Positions 24,683 to 36,718 of a stretch of DNA of 64,000 nucleotides are shown piece after piece. Location: positions 310,001-374,000 of the forward strand of contig CAWKCP010000020.1 of NCBI GenBank assembly GCA_963848115.1, written 5' to 3'. The stretch comes from JAWKOK01 sp963848115. GTDB lineage: Bacteria > Chloroflexota > Anaerolineae > Caldilineales > Caldilineaceae. Under the pieces are notes generated by a model. It ran no database searches. It was not told where the DNA came from and worked only from the letters and a program-made list of their open reading frames with translations. Both the position numbers and the translations under genes were made by a program. Positions within the stretch are counted from its first letter, which is position 1. Each line of letters starts with the position of its first letter.

Positions 24683-27058
24683 CTAGGGGACGAGCGTCAC
24701 GTCGGTCAACAATATCTGCCCATCTCCCGCGTCATAGCCACCTGCATCGCTGACCGGCAGACGAGTTGCGCCCTCGCTGCCCGACTCATAGATGCCGATC
24801 CAAAGTTCATACTGGCCCGGCTCAACACCCTCCAGCGTTATGGGCATGTGGCTCAGAACGCGATCCGATTCACGCCACGCGCTGGTCGGGAAGCGGCCGG
24901 CGGCCGGCGCTTGGTCGAAGCCGGCAACGCGATTGCCCTGCGAGTCGAGCAGATGGGCGAAGACCGTGTAGTCGGTGGCCGGGACGCCAACGGCCTCCCA
25001 CAATAAGGTGACGGTCAGTGCGTCAGTGACGCTCAACGCAACATCGCCATTGGGGCCGGCGTCGAGACCGTAGCCGGCCAGCGACAGCACGTCGCCAAAG
25101 ACCGTGCCGCCCGGCTGCAACATCGCGTCTTCCAGCCTCGGCGAGCGCATCGGCTCGACCTCAACCCGCCCCACGAAGGGCACGATCTCCTCGCCGTCAC
25201 TGTTGCGGGCGATGACCGGCAGCTTACCGGCGTCTTCCTTTTCTGGATTGATGAATCCGACGTAGACATCGGCCAATAGCGGCGACTGATCGCCGATGCT
25301 GCGCTCGATCTGCACGAGGTAGTTGTCGGCGTAGATCGAGCCCGGATGCCAGAGCGTGGTCGGGTTGCGCCCCCAGCCCGGATGGCTGGTCACATTGGCG
25401 ATCTCTGCGCCGGTTTCATCCAGCAATTGCAGAAAGATGCGGTAGTTGTCGTTGACCGGTTCAGCTGCACGCAGATAGAGCGTGATCGGCACCTGCTCGC
25501 CAAACCCGAAACGCTCGCCCTCGGGTAGATCGACGGCCAGCAGGTGCAGCAGATCGTTGTCTCCATAGGTGATGTCAACGGACCGAGCGTCTTCAGGCAC
25601 TGCGGCGATGGGCTTGGGCTGGCTGTAGCTTTGCGGAAAGAGGACGGCGAGGGTGTAGATTGAACTGCCGAGCAGCAAGGCTGCAAGAGAACCCCACCCG
25701 ATGAGTTGAGCCCAGCGCGGCAGCATCCGCAGCCACCACCAGAGGCCCAGCACAAGCAGCGGCACAAAGGCCACCAGCCCGGGATAGAGCAGGCGCCCCT
25801 GACTCCCGGTGGCCTGGCTGGTCCAATAGAACCAGAGCCCAAACGAAAGCATGGCCCAGATCGCCAACACGCTCCAGGCGGTGAGGCGAAACCACTGTCG
25901 CACATCGCTCTGCCGGACTACAGTAGCAGCGAAGCCCAAAAGGCCCACCGATGCAAAAACCGTGATGGCGTCCAGCAGCTGATAGATCCACTGGGGCAAC
26001 AAAATGTTGAACCAGCCAAACAGTCCCCAGAACGAATAACGTAGCCCGCGAAATTCGCCCACAAAGCCACGCCAACCGAGCGGTTTGGTGCGTTGCCCGT
26101 TGATGGCCAGCAGGTTTGACAGGCCAAACCAATCATTGTAGAGCGTATAATTGCGCCAATACCACCAGCCGGCAATGATCAGGGCAGGCAGTATCACCAG
26201 TGGAATGGCGCGTGCGATCAATCGCCAATCGCGACGGCGCCACGCCATCCAAAGACCGGTTCCCAACGCCAACACCGCCAACCCTAACCCCTGTAGTTTC
26301 GTGAGGGCGGCGATGCCCAGCAAACTGCCCAACACGACCAACTCCCACCAGCGCACCGGGGCATCATCCGGCTTCACAACCAGCCGTACAAGCCAGTAGA
26401 CCGTGACGGCGCCGGCCGCAATCACGCTGCTGTCGTTGGAATAGGAGGCGCTGATGAAAGCAAACTGTGGAATGAGGGCCGCAATCCAGATCGCTAACAG
26501 CGGCAATGCACGTGCCTGCCGATCGGCTCTACCGCTGTCACTGATCGCCAGCCGCGTCGTGGCATAGATGAACCAGAGCGTTGCCAAGCCCAACGCCAGC
26601 GATAGCCAACGCCCGACGTGCAGCGCCAGGTTGGCGCCGGTCAGCGGATGGTGGGCCGCACTGTAGAGCAGATAGTTCTTGTTGCCAGGATAGAGCGGAT
26701 CACCAAGGTTGGCCCCTGGCGTGCGGATGTTGAGTTGGTCAAAGTCATCCTGGTCGATGCCGGCAGTCAGCAGCCCGACCATCAGATAGTAGAGCGGAGC
26801 CTGGCTGCCCTCCTGGTGCCACGGGCCAGTGGCCGTCTCGTTTTGGACGGGCAGGCTGTTGCCCTGAGCCATATGCCGTCCAAACCCGTAGTGGAAGAGT
26901 TCGTCCGGGGTTTCGAACGGGGGGACAGCCATGCTGTACCAGATGCCAAGCACGACAAAGAGAAGCAGAGCAATCGCCACGCCCCACCGTTCGAAGCGGC
27001 GGAAACGCTGTTGTTCGTCTGCGGTTGGCTCGATCATGGCAGATTGTGAAGCACTCAT
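24683..27058 (-). CDS. DUF2142/GT-C-like membrane glycosyltransferase with C-terminal beta module
   Basis: 791 residues from ATG 27058 (further ATGs lie upstream at 27067 and 27136; none has a clear ribosome-binding site). The N-terminal half is a polytopic membrane domain with about ten helices. After the first helix comes PPFETPDELFHYGFGRHMA, an acidic first extracytoplasmic loop like that of DUF2142 and PMT/ArnT-type GT-C enzymes, which use lipid-linked sugar donors. The last 270 or so residues are extracytoplasmic and beta-rich, ending with LAGYGLDAG, LTVTLLWEAVG, DYTVFAHLLDSQGNRVAGFD and GQYELWIGIYE, a module repeated in the five following genes. First gene of the surface-glycan block. 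Donor and acceptor unknown. Confidence 0.75.
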   Translation of the reverse strand: MSASQSAMIEPTADEQQRFRRFERWGVAIALLLFVVLGIWYSMAVPPFETPDELFHYGFGRHMAQGNSLPVQNETATGPWHQEGSQAPLYYLMVGLLTAGIDQDDFDQLNIRTPGANLGDPLYPGNKNYLLYSAAHHPLTGANLALHVGRWLSLALGLATLWFIYATTRLAISDSGRADRQARALPLLAIWIAALIPQFAFISASYSNDSSVIAAGAVTVYWLVRLVVKPDDAPVRWWELVVLGSLLGIAALTKLQGLGLAVLALGTGLWMAWRRRDWRLIARAIPLVILPALIIAGWWYWRNYTLYNDWFGLSNLLAINGQRTKPLGWRGFVGEFRGLRYSFWGLFGWFNILLPQWIYQLLDAITVFASVGLLGFAATVVRQSDVRQWFRLTAWSVLAIWAMLSFGLWFYWTSQATGSQGRLLYPGLVAFVPLLVLGLWWWLRMLPRWAQLIGWGSLAALLLGSSIYTLAVLFPQSYSQPKPIAAVPEDARSVDITYGDNDLLHLLAVDLPEGERFGFGEQVPITLYLRAAEPVNDNYRIFLQLLDETGAEIANVTSHPGWGRNPTTLWHPGSIYADNYLVQIERSIGDQSPLLADVYVGFINPEKEDAGKLPVIARNSDGEEIVPFVGRVEVEPMRSPRLEDAMLQPGGTVFGDVLSLAGYGLDAGPNGDVALSVTDALTVTLLWEAVGVPATDYTVFAHLLDSQGNRVAGFDQAPAAGRFPTSAWRESDRVLSHMPITLEGVEPGQYELWIGIYESGSEGATRLPVSDAGGYDAGDGQILLTDVTLVP

Positions 27059-27183
27059 GTTGGTCATTATAGCGGCAGGTGGCGCTGGCGGCACTTTGTG
27101 TTCGTTTGCTAGAACGACTGCCACATTCACAGTCATGTCATCCAGCCCAGCTTTGCGACATAGATGTCTCGATACAATCCGAT

Positions 27184-29222
27184 CTACTGAGCAGCCATCT
27201 CTATCGGCAATACGACGGTGGCCCCATCGGGCAGCACCTCTAGATTTTCCGATTCCGTGACCGGAAGCTTCTCCAATGTGTCGCGGTGATAGAGTTGCAG
27301 CTTGATCTGGAAGGCGGCAGGATTTTCACTCAAGGCAGCGGGCAACGGTGGCGGAAGCTCCGTCCATTCAACAATGTTGACCCCTTGATCCCAGAAGCCG
27401 GTTGCTACTGCACCGTCGTACGGCTCGCGTTCCGTCGTGGAGAGCGGGATGCTCCCCTCGTTTGCCGGCGCTTCGACCAGCTGCATCAGAGTATTTGTAG
27501 TTGTCGTCGCAGATCGTCCATCGCCTGCCAATGGAGGGTCACGGGTAGCGCCAGATCCGGCGCAGCGATCTCACCAATGTTATATCCGACCAGGCGAATG
27601 CGGTCACCGAAGACGATTTCGGCGGGATACGCTATGTCTGCCGCCGGCTCGGGATAGACAGGCACTTCCGGCAGGTAGAGGAAGGCATGAAGCGTTGAAC
27701 GGCTGAAGAAGGTTTTGTCGCGCAGAAGGTACATGTTTTGGTTGAACCACTGCTCGACATTGCCGTCCAGGTCGGAGATGAGATGCGGACCGATGCGGAC
27801 CAGCCAAATTCGATTATACTCTTCCTTGAACTGTTGCAAGAGGGGCGGATTTTCCTCCCAGCCGACGTTCAGGAGCGGTGTGCCGAAACGGCCAATGTGA
27901 CTGCCTTGCGCCTGGGCCGATGCGACGGCCTCCAACGGCAGATAGTAGTCGGCGATGCGCCAGGAAAAGGGCGACCTGATGAGGATGAGGTCGCCGGGCG
28001 CCAAGCGATCCTCAATGTAGCTGCCCAGGCCGGCCAGGTCACCCTTGCGGTACTCCTCCAGGGTGAAGTAGTTGAGTGTGCTGTAGGCCGTCGCCGTCAC
28101 CAGTACCAGCGCAACGGCGCCCGCCGCCCAGCGCTGGTACCGCGTGATCACACCCAAACCGCCGCCCAGGAGCAGCAACATGCCCCCGCCGATCACGGCC
28201 ATCTGTCGCGCGGTCATGTAGGCGGGCAGAACCAGGTTGACCAGCAGCAACATACAGACCGGCACAACCACCAAAAGCGCAGGCAGCCAGCCTCCCTTTT
28301 TGATCACATCCCGTGACCGCAAGGCCCAGCCTCCGCCCAGCAGCATCAGCGCCCCGAAAAGCAAGTCGATCCACCAGACACGGTTGATATCAACACTCAA
28401 CCCCAGGCTGAATGCATTCAGCAGATCGGGAATGAGGACCTTGAGGCGCACCGGCGCGAAATTCTCGCCGCCGGCCTGAATGACAATGAAGAGCCAGTAG
28501 GCAGCGAGGCCAACCAGCGCACCGGCGGCCAAGATCAGTGCCGAGACGATCAACGCCAGCATCCGGCTGCGTTTGGCCAACCAGAAATAGAAGATGAGCG
28601 CGTGGACCGGCAACAGGAATACGGCGTAAAAATGGGATGTCAGGAACATCAGCTCGGCCAGCAAGAAGCCGGTGAACCATCGCCATCGAAACTCCTTGGA
28701 TTCCGTGGAACGCAGCAGCAGGTAGGTGCTGAGCGGCGCAAGCATTCCCCACAGCGCGTAGGGACGTGCTTCCTGGCCGAACCAGAGGAAAAAGGGGCTG
28801 ACGGCGGCAAAACCCGCTGCCCAGTAGGGAGCTGACGATTCAAAGATGCCTCGCCGAACAAACCATCGGGCCAGCACCCAGAGCACCGCAGGCAGCAGCG
28901 TCGCCGCCATAACGGACACGTAGCGCAGCGAAAACTCGCTGTCGCCGGCCAGCCGCAGCAGACCGCCTTGAAGCAGGAAGAACATAAACGGATGCTGATC
29001 GATAGTCAGCAGCTGAGAAAAGCCGTCGTAGATGACCAGGTGACCCTTGAGCAACGGCAACAACGCGGACTCGGCCCGTTGCAGGCTCAGGCTCTCGTCC
29101 CACCAGAGGTTCTTTGTCCCCAGCTCCCAAACGACGCGGCCATAGCTCACCAAGATGATCGCGAGTAGCAGCAGGCGTCGAAAGGTCGATTCGGTTTTGC
29201 GTGCGGCAATGGCGGTTGTCAT
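27184..29222 (-). CDS. GT39-like membrane glycosyltransferase (frameshifted)
   Basis: The main open frame (27486-29222 and upstream) encodes a GT-C protein: NLWWDESLSLQRAESALLP in the first outer loop (Asp-Glu pair), QHPFMFFLLQGGLLRLAGDSEFSLRY, then several helices to about residue 440. The beta-rich tail is split. The frame ends at 27486, but IGEIAAPDLALPVTLHWQAMDDL would continue as DNYKYS and then MQLVEAPANEGSIPLS in the two other frames, down to the stop at 27184. Two single-base shifts near 27509 and 27490 explain this. Starts at 29222, 29264 and 29405 are possible; 29222 puts the charged N-terminus right before the first helix. Same C-terminal module as its neighbours. Confidence 0.7.
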
Positions 29223-29720
29223 TGTGTGTCCCGCTGCTAAACTCAGCACGTCACGATTTGTCATAATGAGTACCCGACGAAGCGGGGCTTCGCAAAGACA
29301 AAAAAACAAGGTGCATTTAGGCGTCCGCCAGTCATTCTGAGCATGTTCGCGTCGACAGTTCGAGCATGTTAACAGACCAGCGAAGAATCTGGACAACAAT
29401 GTCAAGACCCTTCTTTGGCCTCTTGAGCGCCTCGATCTGTCAACGGTTACCCACTCAGGCCTGCCCTGAGCTTGCCGAAGGGGTGACAGAGTGTCTTCTG
29501 CCGCGACAGAGCATGTTTCTTAAATGCGAGTATTCAGAACCCCTTCACTCAGGGAAACTACCAGCGGAGAATCTTGGTTATCTTGAGTTCATGAACTACT
29601 GCAACCCAGTCTTTCAAAGTTTCAGGACGATCTGCCCTTCCGACGGAGCGAAGCGACTGCGAAACCGTGAGTACTGTAGGACGGAATGGTTGCGTACCGC
29701 CCCCAGCCTAGGTCTCTCTA
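29223..29720. other. Intergenic gap in the glycan block
   Basis: About 500 bp without a convincing gene. It contains CCCTGAGCTTGCCGAAGGG (29464-29482), a near-palindromic motif of a kind seen scattered in many environmental genomes, and GAAGCGGGGCTTC near 29280, a tight hairpin. The gap may be repeat-derived and separates two otherwise tandem glycosyltransferase genes. Confidence 0.4.
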
Positions 29721-32543
29721 TCAAGGCTTCAACTCGGCGGCGTTGTCCAGCACCGATTGGCCGCTCTCATCAATGGCAATGAGTCTCTCACCGGAGAGCG
29801 GATCGTATAACCCAACGCGCAGCCGATAGGCGGCCCGATCCGCACCTGCCGGCAACGACCAGCGTATGCGTGTCGATGACGACCTCTTGCGGCAACCACT
29901 GGCTCGTCGCGTAGCCGCCGCCCGGCGCCGCATCGGACTGGGCAACGATCTGGCCGTCTTCGTCCAGAAGATGCAGGAAGACCTGATAGCTGCTCTCCGG
30001 CCGGTGCAATGCCTGCCAAACCAACGTTACCGCCAATTCGCCGGTGTCGGTGACCGCGCTGTCGTATCCGGCAAGCACAATCTGATTGCCGAATGTCACG
30101 CCGCTCTCGTGGTCGAATGAGGGAAGTTCGTATTGGCGTGTAGACTCGGAGAGAGTGATTCCGCCCAGATCGATCGTGCTGTCGCCTGATTCAGTCTGAA
30201 GCCGATAGTCTCCCGGTGCAGTATCCACCGGCACACTTGTACGCAGGCGTCGACAGAGTGCTTCGCCATCCTCCCATAAGGCGTCTTCGGCCACGTTGCC
30301 GCTCCACAATACCACCCGTTCATCCCCGTCCAACACCAGCTGGATGGGCGTCTCGGCAGCCTCAGCGTCGCCGGCCCACACAAGGTCTATGCGTGCCGGC
30401 GAGCCCGGCTGCCATTCCTGACTATCGGCACTGTATCCCAACAGCGTCAGATTGTCGCGCACAGCCTGTTCCACCATTGTATCCGGTGCGAAATGGTCGA
30501 TTGGCTGCGACACCAGCGGCAGCGTCAGATAACCGGCCAGTGCGCTGTCGCCGGGCGCATCGGTGCGCTGCATACGCATGTTGTCGGCCAGATATTGGTA
30601 CCAGCCGACCTGAACGCTCACTTCCTCACCGCCGGCACAGAGATCCTCGATCTCAGGATAGTAGCGGTCAATCACCCGTTCGCCTTCACGCCAGAAGGGT
30701 GTGCGGTAGCTGCCGTTGCCCGGCAGCTTATCCGTCTGCCCGACGCGTCGTCCGTCAGCGTCGATCAGATGCACGAAGGTCGTCAGATCACGGAAGGTGT
30801 GGCCGTCGCTGCGCCAGAAGAGGTTGAGTTCGCTGCTGTCGTCAAAACTCTGCATGCCCAGCAGGGTCGGCGCTTCAAAGAAACTGCGCTTCATCCTCGG
30901 GACCCAGTTCATTGGTGGGCGTAGCATCGGCCGGCCAGCCCTCCATCGCACTTGCAGGCACATGGACAACGGTAATCAGCGAATTGCCGAAGTGATCCAA
31001 CACCGGTTCGACGGTGGCTTCAGGCCAGTAATCGGCCAGCGCTCCGGCCCGGCTGTGCTGCTCCGCCGGGAAGCCGTAGACGGCGTCCTGGCCCGCGGGC
31101 GGCAGCACAATCGTGTCGCTGGTATCGATGGACTCGATGCCCAACGGGCCACGCAGTAGATAGACCGTCGAGTGCTTTTCGCCCCACAGTTGCGAGATGT
31201 AGACGGCGTCCTCATCCGCGTACTGAGCCAGATAATCGAGTGCATCCAGCTTGTCAGCGTCGTACAGATAGTAGACTTCAGGGCTTTGCGCAAAGCGCAC
31301 GAAGTAGTCGTAGATTGTGGAGCCAGTGCTAAAGATCAGGATACAAGTTGCCGCAACCGGCCCCAACCAGCGAAGCGGCCATTGGTATGTGACGATCCAC
31401 GTCAAACCCAGGCCTGCAGCCACAAAAGTGGCCGGCAGCGAGGGCATTGTACGCGAGTAGTTGGGCGCAGCCTCGCTCAACACTGATGGCAACAACATGA
31501 CCAACACCCAGATGGCCAGCAGTGAGAGTGCATCAAAATCGGGATCATCTCGACGACGCAGCCGCCAGATCCAAATGAAGAGACCGCCGGTGAATACGGC
31601 AGCCATCAGCAGGTCAAAGACGGGACGGCCGGCCAGGTTGTGGGCCCACTCCAGATCGCCGTAAAAACTGAACATGCCGGCGACGTGCAGAATATTGTCG
31701 AGCAGGTGTGTCCACGGATTGCCGCCGCTGACCCGCTCGGCGAAGATGGAGACCTCTGAGGCGTGGCCAAAGAAAAAGTCTGGATTGCGTAGAAATTCGA
31801 ACCCAAGGGGCAAGAAGACCAAAAAAGCTGTCAGCCCCGTAATCGCCAACCCGCCCACAATGCCGTCAGGTTTCCAGCTCCGGGTAGAGGGCTGCCGCCA
31901 GAGCATCCACCCGACGTAGAAGAGCAGGATGAAGGGCACAAGACGGCCCGAGGGGTGGGTCCACGGCGTCAAGACCGACAAGGATGCCGCTGCCGATATA
32001 CGCGAGCAGCCGCCATCGCCGCGTGGCCGCGTGGCCGCCTAACCAGAATAGACCCATTGCACCCGAGAGGATCAGCGGCATCATGATCACGCGTATGCCG
32101 TAGCGACTGAAGTGGATGTGCCAGAGGCTGATGGCCAGCGTGAGGCTGGTGAATGCGGCAATGTATCTGCTGTTGCGGCGAAGCAAGCCACGCAAGAGCA
32201 GATAGGCGGCGGGGATGGTCAAGATGCCGGCGATGGCCGAGGCCAAGCGCAGGGTGTAGACATTGACGCCGAACAGCGCGCCCAGAGCCGCCTGCCAATA
32301 GGTGTAGAGCGCCTCTCGACCACCGTTGGCCGGAAGAAAAAGGGGCGTGTGCCCAGCCAACACTTGCTTGGCATCGATGGCGTTGAAGGCTTCATCGAAC
32401 TGGAAGCCGGGCGGCAACTCGCCTAACTGATAGAGACGCAACGCCGCGCCCAGCGCCGTCACCGCCGCCGATCTGATCCGATCCCAACGATTCCACGACG
32501 TGGGGCGTGGTGTGTAGGGCGTGGGGCGCACATCATTAGCCAT
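29721..32543 (-). CDS. GT39-like membrane glycosyltransferase with two beta modules (frameshifted)
   Basis: Reading from ATG 32543: a GT-C N-terminus with ELPPGFQFDEAFNAIDA (Asp-Glu in the first outer loop), NGGREALYTYWQAAL and HIHFSRYGIRVIMMPL, features of GT39/ArnT-like enzymes. The frame slips near 31975 (GILVGL continues as TPWTHPSGRLVPFILL) and again near 30885 (EDEAQFL continues as EAPTLLGMQSFDDSSELNLF). A third slip near 29858 restores LPAGADRAAYRLRVGLYDP to the stop at 29721. Corrected, the protein has about 940 residues, with two copies of the beta module (around TTFVHLIDADGRRVGQTD and YQVFLHLLDEDGQIVAQSD). All joints preserve sense, so the gene is probably intact in the organism. 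Confidence 0.7.
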
Positions 32544-32590
32544 TCACAATTAACCGTTCTGCATTCACCATTGAGTCTATGATGAAGGAA

Positions 32591-32710
32591 TTTGCCACAG
32601 ATTTACACAGATGAAAAAAAGGATAGGACACAGATGGTATTGAGATTTCTCTGGATATCTGTAAAACATCTGTGAATATCATTTGTTTATCCGTGTAAAT
32701 CTGTGGCAAA
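32591..32710. repeat. CACAGAT palindromic repeat, copy 1
   Basis: TTTGCCACAGATTTACAC (32591-32608) is exactly complementary to 32693-32710. Inside, CACAGATG (32629-32636) pairs with CATCTGTG (32667-32674), giving a nested hairpin of 120 nt. Related copies lie at 41165-41270 and 54699-54792. It separates two glycosyltransferase genes. Confidence 0.75.
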
Positions 32711-32734
32711 AAAGTCTACGCACAAGCCCCCAGT

Positions 32735-34792
32735 TCACTGCCCTGCAACCTCTACAGAAGCAAGCTCGATTGTATCACCGATCTGGACATTTGCCAGCAA
32801 AAATGGCGCTGTCGAGGGGGGCGAACCGCCCGTAGAATAGGCCACGCTTTCCAGTGTCGCCGGATCATAGAGCGAGAGCATCAGCCAATAGTCGCCGGGT
32901 GCGATGTCCGCCGGAATGGCGAGCGCTTGGTAGCCAGGTTTCCGTTCACCCGGGCCCCAGGTTGTCGGCGGCAACAGGGGGCCAATCGGAAAACTGTCGC
33001 TTTGGGCAACGGGATCGCCATTGGCTTCCACCAGCCGCAGCGATACCTTATAGTCTGCATCCGGTCGCTCCACCGCCAGCCATGCCAGTTCGGTCAGCAG
33101 ATGTGCTTCCTGACCCGGCAAGGCATCGAGCACGGCTATCTCTACGCCTTGGAGCTCAAGCCCGCCATCAAAGCGGAGGGCAGAATCTCCATCAGATGAC
33201 TGAATCAGGTCCGGCTCCACATGGGCCGGGCTGGCATATTGGCAAAGATCCACGTCAAGCCATCTTTCACAGTCGACCTGATAGGCGACCGCCGTCAAGT
33301 ACTTGGCCAGAAACTCGCCCGGATCAACCTCGTTCTGAGCAGTCAGGCTGAGCCACAACATCGGGTGTTCCTGTAAGTATCGCTGAATGTCGCCGTCCAC
33401 TTCCTCCGGCACAACAGAGGGGGCATTGACCGGCCAGTGGGCGGGCAGTTCAATGTTGGGCACCGGGTAGAGCGGATTGCCCCCACCGTTCATTTCATCG
33501 ATGAACATCTCATCAAGGTAGTATTTGGCCGGCAGGTGCTGTCTCGGCGATTCGATCAGTACCGCATCATCGGGCGCAATGCGGGCGGCCAATGCCGTGC
33601 TCATCTCGCGGTATTCACTCTTGGCATAGTCGGTCCGGTAGAAGATCAGTGCCACGAGACAGACACCGCCAAATGCCAGCATCCCAACCAGACCCAACGC
33701 CCGCGTCCAGTTCCACAGGCGGACAATCCCCAAGGCCATCAAAATGAAGAGCGCCGGGCCGATGTAGAGCACGTAACGCGTCGAAAGCGGTCCGAAAACC
33801 AGCGCGCTGACGAGCACCGGGACAACCAACAAGAGCGCCAGATACCAACCGGAAAGCCCTGACCAACGGTTGCCGCGCCGCAGCCAAAGTGCGTCCAGCA
33901 ACCCTATGGCTAACAACGGCAGCCAGAGGTAGCCGATCCAGGCCCAATCCGGCGTCCAGCGGATGGCGGCAACGGTCAGGTCGCGCCAGAGTTCGTCCAG
34001 GAAGACGAAGAGCGGCGTACTCCCGGTGTCCGTGTTGCTGAGCACGGAGCCAAGCGTCATCTGGAAGCCGGGCGAAAAGGCCATCCACAGCATAAGCGGC
34101 AGCGCCGACAGCGCCAGCGCCATCAACCACTTTGGCCATTGGGATCGAAACGCCGGCTGGGTCATAGCGGCGATCAGGAAATAGATCCCCTGGGCGGCGA
34201 AGAGCAGTGCAGCGTAATAGTGGAAGCCGGTCATCGTCACATTGAGCAGCGCCAACAGAAGGACGCCGGCCCATGTTGGCCGTCGCACCAGCCGCGTCGA
34301 CACGATCATGGCGCCGAGCGCCAGCGCCAGCACGATGGCGTACATGCGCGCGTCCTGGCTGTAATAGATCAGCACCGGCGCCATGGCTGCCAGCAATGCG
34401 CTGCCGTGCCAGATTGAAGATGATTGTGGATAGAGGTGACGTGCGAACTGCCAGCTCAGCGGAATGACGAGGATACCGGCCAATGCCGGCAGATAACGCA
34501 GTGCAAACTCGTTCTGTCCAGCGACCAGCGACCAACCATGAACCAGCAGTTGCCAGAGCGGGGGGTGTTCAAATCCTGCGGTCCAGTGAAAGACGATGAT
34601 TTCCGAAGGCGTAGCGCGTGCCATCAGCGCCGTAGCGGCTTCATCATAGGAGAGGCCCAGTTCGCCCAATCGCCAGAGCCGAAGGGCTGCGCCCAGCAGC
34701 ATGATCAGGGAGATAGTGATTCGGTTCAAGTTTGCGTCGAGTGAAGGAGAGAGCGATTCACCCCGCGCCGGTGTCTCTGTCAAAATCGCCAT
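32735..34792 (-). CDS. GT39-like membrane glycosyltransferase (intact)
   Basis: 685 residues in one open frame, making it the best reference for its broken neighbours. After a short cytosolic start comes the first helix (about 25-42). Next are GELGLSYDEAATALMARA with the expected acidic residue, GFEHPPLWQLLVHGWSLVAGQNEFALRYLPAL and YYSQDARMYAIVLALALGA, all hallmarks of GT39/ArnT-type GT-C transferases. About eleven helices end near residue 400. The remaining 285 residues are outside the membrane and include one copy of the shared module (LLTELAWLAVERPDADYKVSLRLVEAN split by DxDYKVSLRL; APGDYWLMLSLYDP). A 5-nt gap follows the next upstream gene, so the two are in one operon. Confidence 0.82.
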   Translation of the reverse strand: MAILTETPARGESLSPSLDANLNRITISLIMLLGAALRLWRLGELGLSYDEAATALMARATPSEIIVFHWTAGFEHPPLWQLLVHGWSLVAGQNEFALRYLPALAGILVIPLSWQFARHLYPQSSSIWHGSALLAAMAPVLIYYSQDARMYAIVLALALGAMIVSTRLVRRPTWAGVLLLALLNVTMTGFHYYAALLFAAQGIYFLIAAMTQPAFRSQWPKWLMALALSALPLMLWMAFSPGFQMTLGSVLSNTDTGSTPLFVFLDELWRDLTVAAIRWTPDWAWIGYLWLPLLAIGLLDALWLRRGNRWSGLSGWYLALLLVVPVLVSALVFGPLSTRYVLYIGPALFILMALGIVRLWNWTRALGLVGMLAFGGVCLVALIFYRTDYAKSEYREMSTALAARIAPDDAVLIESPRQHLPAKYYLDEMFIDEMNGGGNPLYPVPNIELPAHWPVNAPSVVPEEVDGDIQRYLQEHPMLWLSLTAQNEVDPGEFLAKYLTAVAYQVDCERWLDVDLCQYASPAHVEPDLIQSSDGDSALRFDGGLELQGVEIAVLDALPGQEAHLLTELAWLAVERPDADYKVSLRLVEANGDPVAQSDSFPIGPLLPPTTWGPGERKPGYQALAIPADIAPGDYWLMLSLYDPATLESVAYSTGGSPPSTAPFLLANVQIGDTIELASVEVAGQ

Positions 34793-34797
34793 ACCGG

Positions 34798-36718
34798 CTA
34801 TGATTCTACAACAACTTCGCCCAGCACCACGTCTTGGCCGGCCGGCGTGTCGACCGCTTCACCGCCGGCCGGGTCATAGAGGCGCAGCGTGACCTGATAG
34901 CGTCCCGGCGCGAGATCGGACGGGAGCAGGATGCCGCGCTGGTCGGTGGCCGGCTGATCGACGATCCAGGCGTAGGTTGGGGCAAAGCCGTTTTGGGGCA
35001 CGTAGTCGCGCGACAGACTGACGTTTCCTGCTTCGTCCTGGAGGCGCAAACTGAATTTATACTCCGGCGGCTGCTCGTGGGTAAACCAATGCGTGCTCAC
35101 CCGCAACAGGTCGCCGGGGCGCAATGGCTCGGCTGAGACCTCAGCCCTCTGCAATATGAGTGCATCTCCGAACGGCACATTCAACTCGCTCGACTGCAAG
35201 GGTGGTCCCGGCAATCCATACTTGATCACGCGGATGTCGTTGTGATCGCTCTGGCCGCTGGCCCAACCGCGGGTGGCCAGCCAGACCTGTACTGAAGCGG
35301 GCGGGTGAAAGTAGAGCAGTTCCCAGGCAACATCTGCGCCTGCGGTGGCTTCCGTCAGGTAGGCGTCAACCACCTCCCAGGGCTCTTTCTCCAGAAAGCG
35401 CAGGTCATGGACTTGATTGGGGCCGTCGTAGTAGTGGAGGAAAACCTTCTCGGGATCCGGTCCATCGACCAGGATGACGTCACCCTCAGCCTCCTCATTT
35501 TGAATACGCCAGGCAGCGCCCTTGAAGTCCGGTTTGTGCAGCGCCTCATCGCTGTAGTGCCGGCTCAGCGCCAGACCATTGAAGCCGACCAACGCGGAGA
35601 ACACAAGCGATCGGGGGCTGCCATTGTCCAAGACCATCCGCCGACTCTTTGGCCATCGCCCTTTCGCCAAAAGCCGATGTCGAGTCCGACCAGGCCGCCT
35701 GCAACCAGCAACATGAGCGGTCCGCTCAGCGCGATGGCATAGCGTTCGTGGAAATCCGGATCGCGCAGCGCCAGGGCGATGACAGCCGCCAACGGGACCA
35801 GCAGATTGACCGCCAGGAAGAATCCGGCGGCTCGTCGAATCCGCCACCAGACAACCGAACCGAGCAGCGCCAGCCCGGCGTAGGCGACGGGGAGCCAAAG
35901 ACGCCACGGTGTTGGCATGGCGTCTCCGACCGTGTAGGCCGTCAGATAGCGCCAGGGAATCATCCAGGGCCGGCCGGGATCGCGCCAGCCGGGGAAGGAT
36001 TGGATCTGAAACACCCGTTGCGTCCATGGCAGAAAGAGCAACACAACGACCACGCCACAGCCCATCCAACGCAAAAAGACAGGCCAGTTGCGGGTAGCGA
36101 TCACCCAGCCGAGTGCAAAGACTGTGTGCGCCAGCGGGATCAAGAAACCGTAGTAGTGGGTATAGATGCCGGCTGTAAGTGTAACCACATAGCCGAGGGC
36201 CATCAGTTGCCAGCGATCATCGGGTCGCAGAAGCAGCCGCCACAGAAACCAGCCCGAGGCCAGACTCGTTAGCAGTAGCCAGGCGTACATGCGCACTTCC
36301 TGGGCATACCAGATCTGGAATACGCCGGTCGCCAGCAACAGCGATGCAGCCGATGCCGGCTGCCCGGGCATGGCCACGCCCGGGCATAAAATCGCCCATG
36401 TCGCTCGCCAGCCGGTAGATCATGGCGACGGCATAGCACACTTGGCAGTACCGAAAGGTAGCGCAACGCGTAGTCAGACGTGCCGGTTGCTCGCAGCCAG
36501 CCGAAGAGCAGCACGAAATAGCCCGGCACATGCTCAACCGGCATGTTGCGCAGCATTTCGCCGAAGGGCTGGGCGCTGCGCAGCAGGCTGATGCCCTCGT
36601 CACTCCAGAAGCTCTGTCCGTCCAGCAGATGAACGCGCAGCGCCATGCCCAGTAGTACGATCGCGCTGATGGCGACGATGTAAATGCGGTCAATGCGACG
36701 ATCACGCCACCGTCTCAT
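34798..36718 (-). CDS. GT39-like membrane glycosyltransferase (frameshifted)
   Basis: From ATG 36718: first helix, then LLDGQSFWSDEGISLLRSA (Asp-Glu in the outer loop), VEHVPGYFVLLFGWLRA and DYALRYLSVLPSVL. The frame slips near 36445 (on to AVAMIYRLASDMG), near 36385 (on to MPGQPASAASLLLATGV then WYAQEVRMYAWLLL) and near 35640 (on to MVLDNGSPRSLVFSAL). The remaining frame carries the C-terminal beta module: YKFSLRLQDEAGNVSLSRD, APGRYQVTLRLYDPAG, stop at 34798. Corrected length is about 640 residues. Its ATG overlaps the stop of the preceding gene by 4 nt (36715-36718). No internal stop codons remain once the three indels are allowed for. Confidence 0.7.
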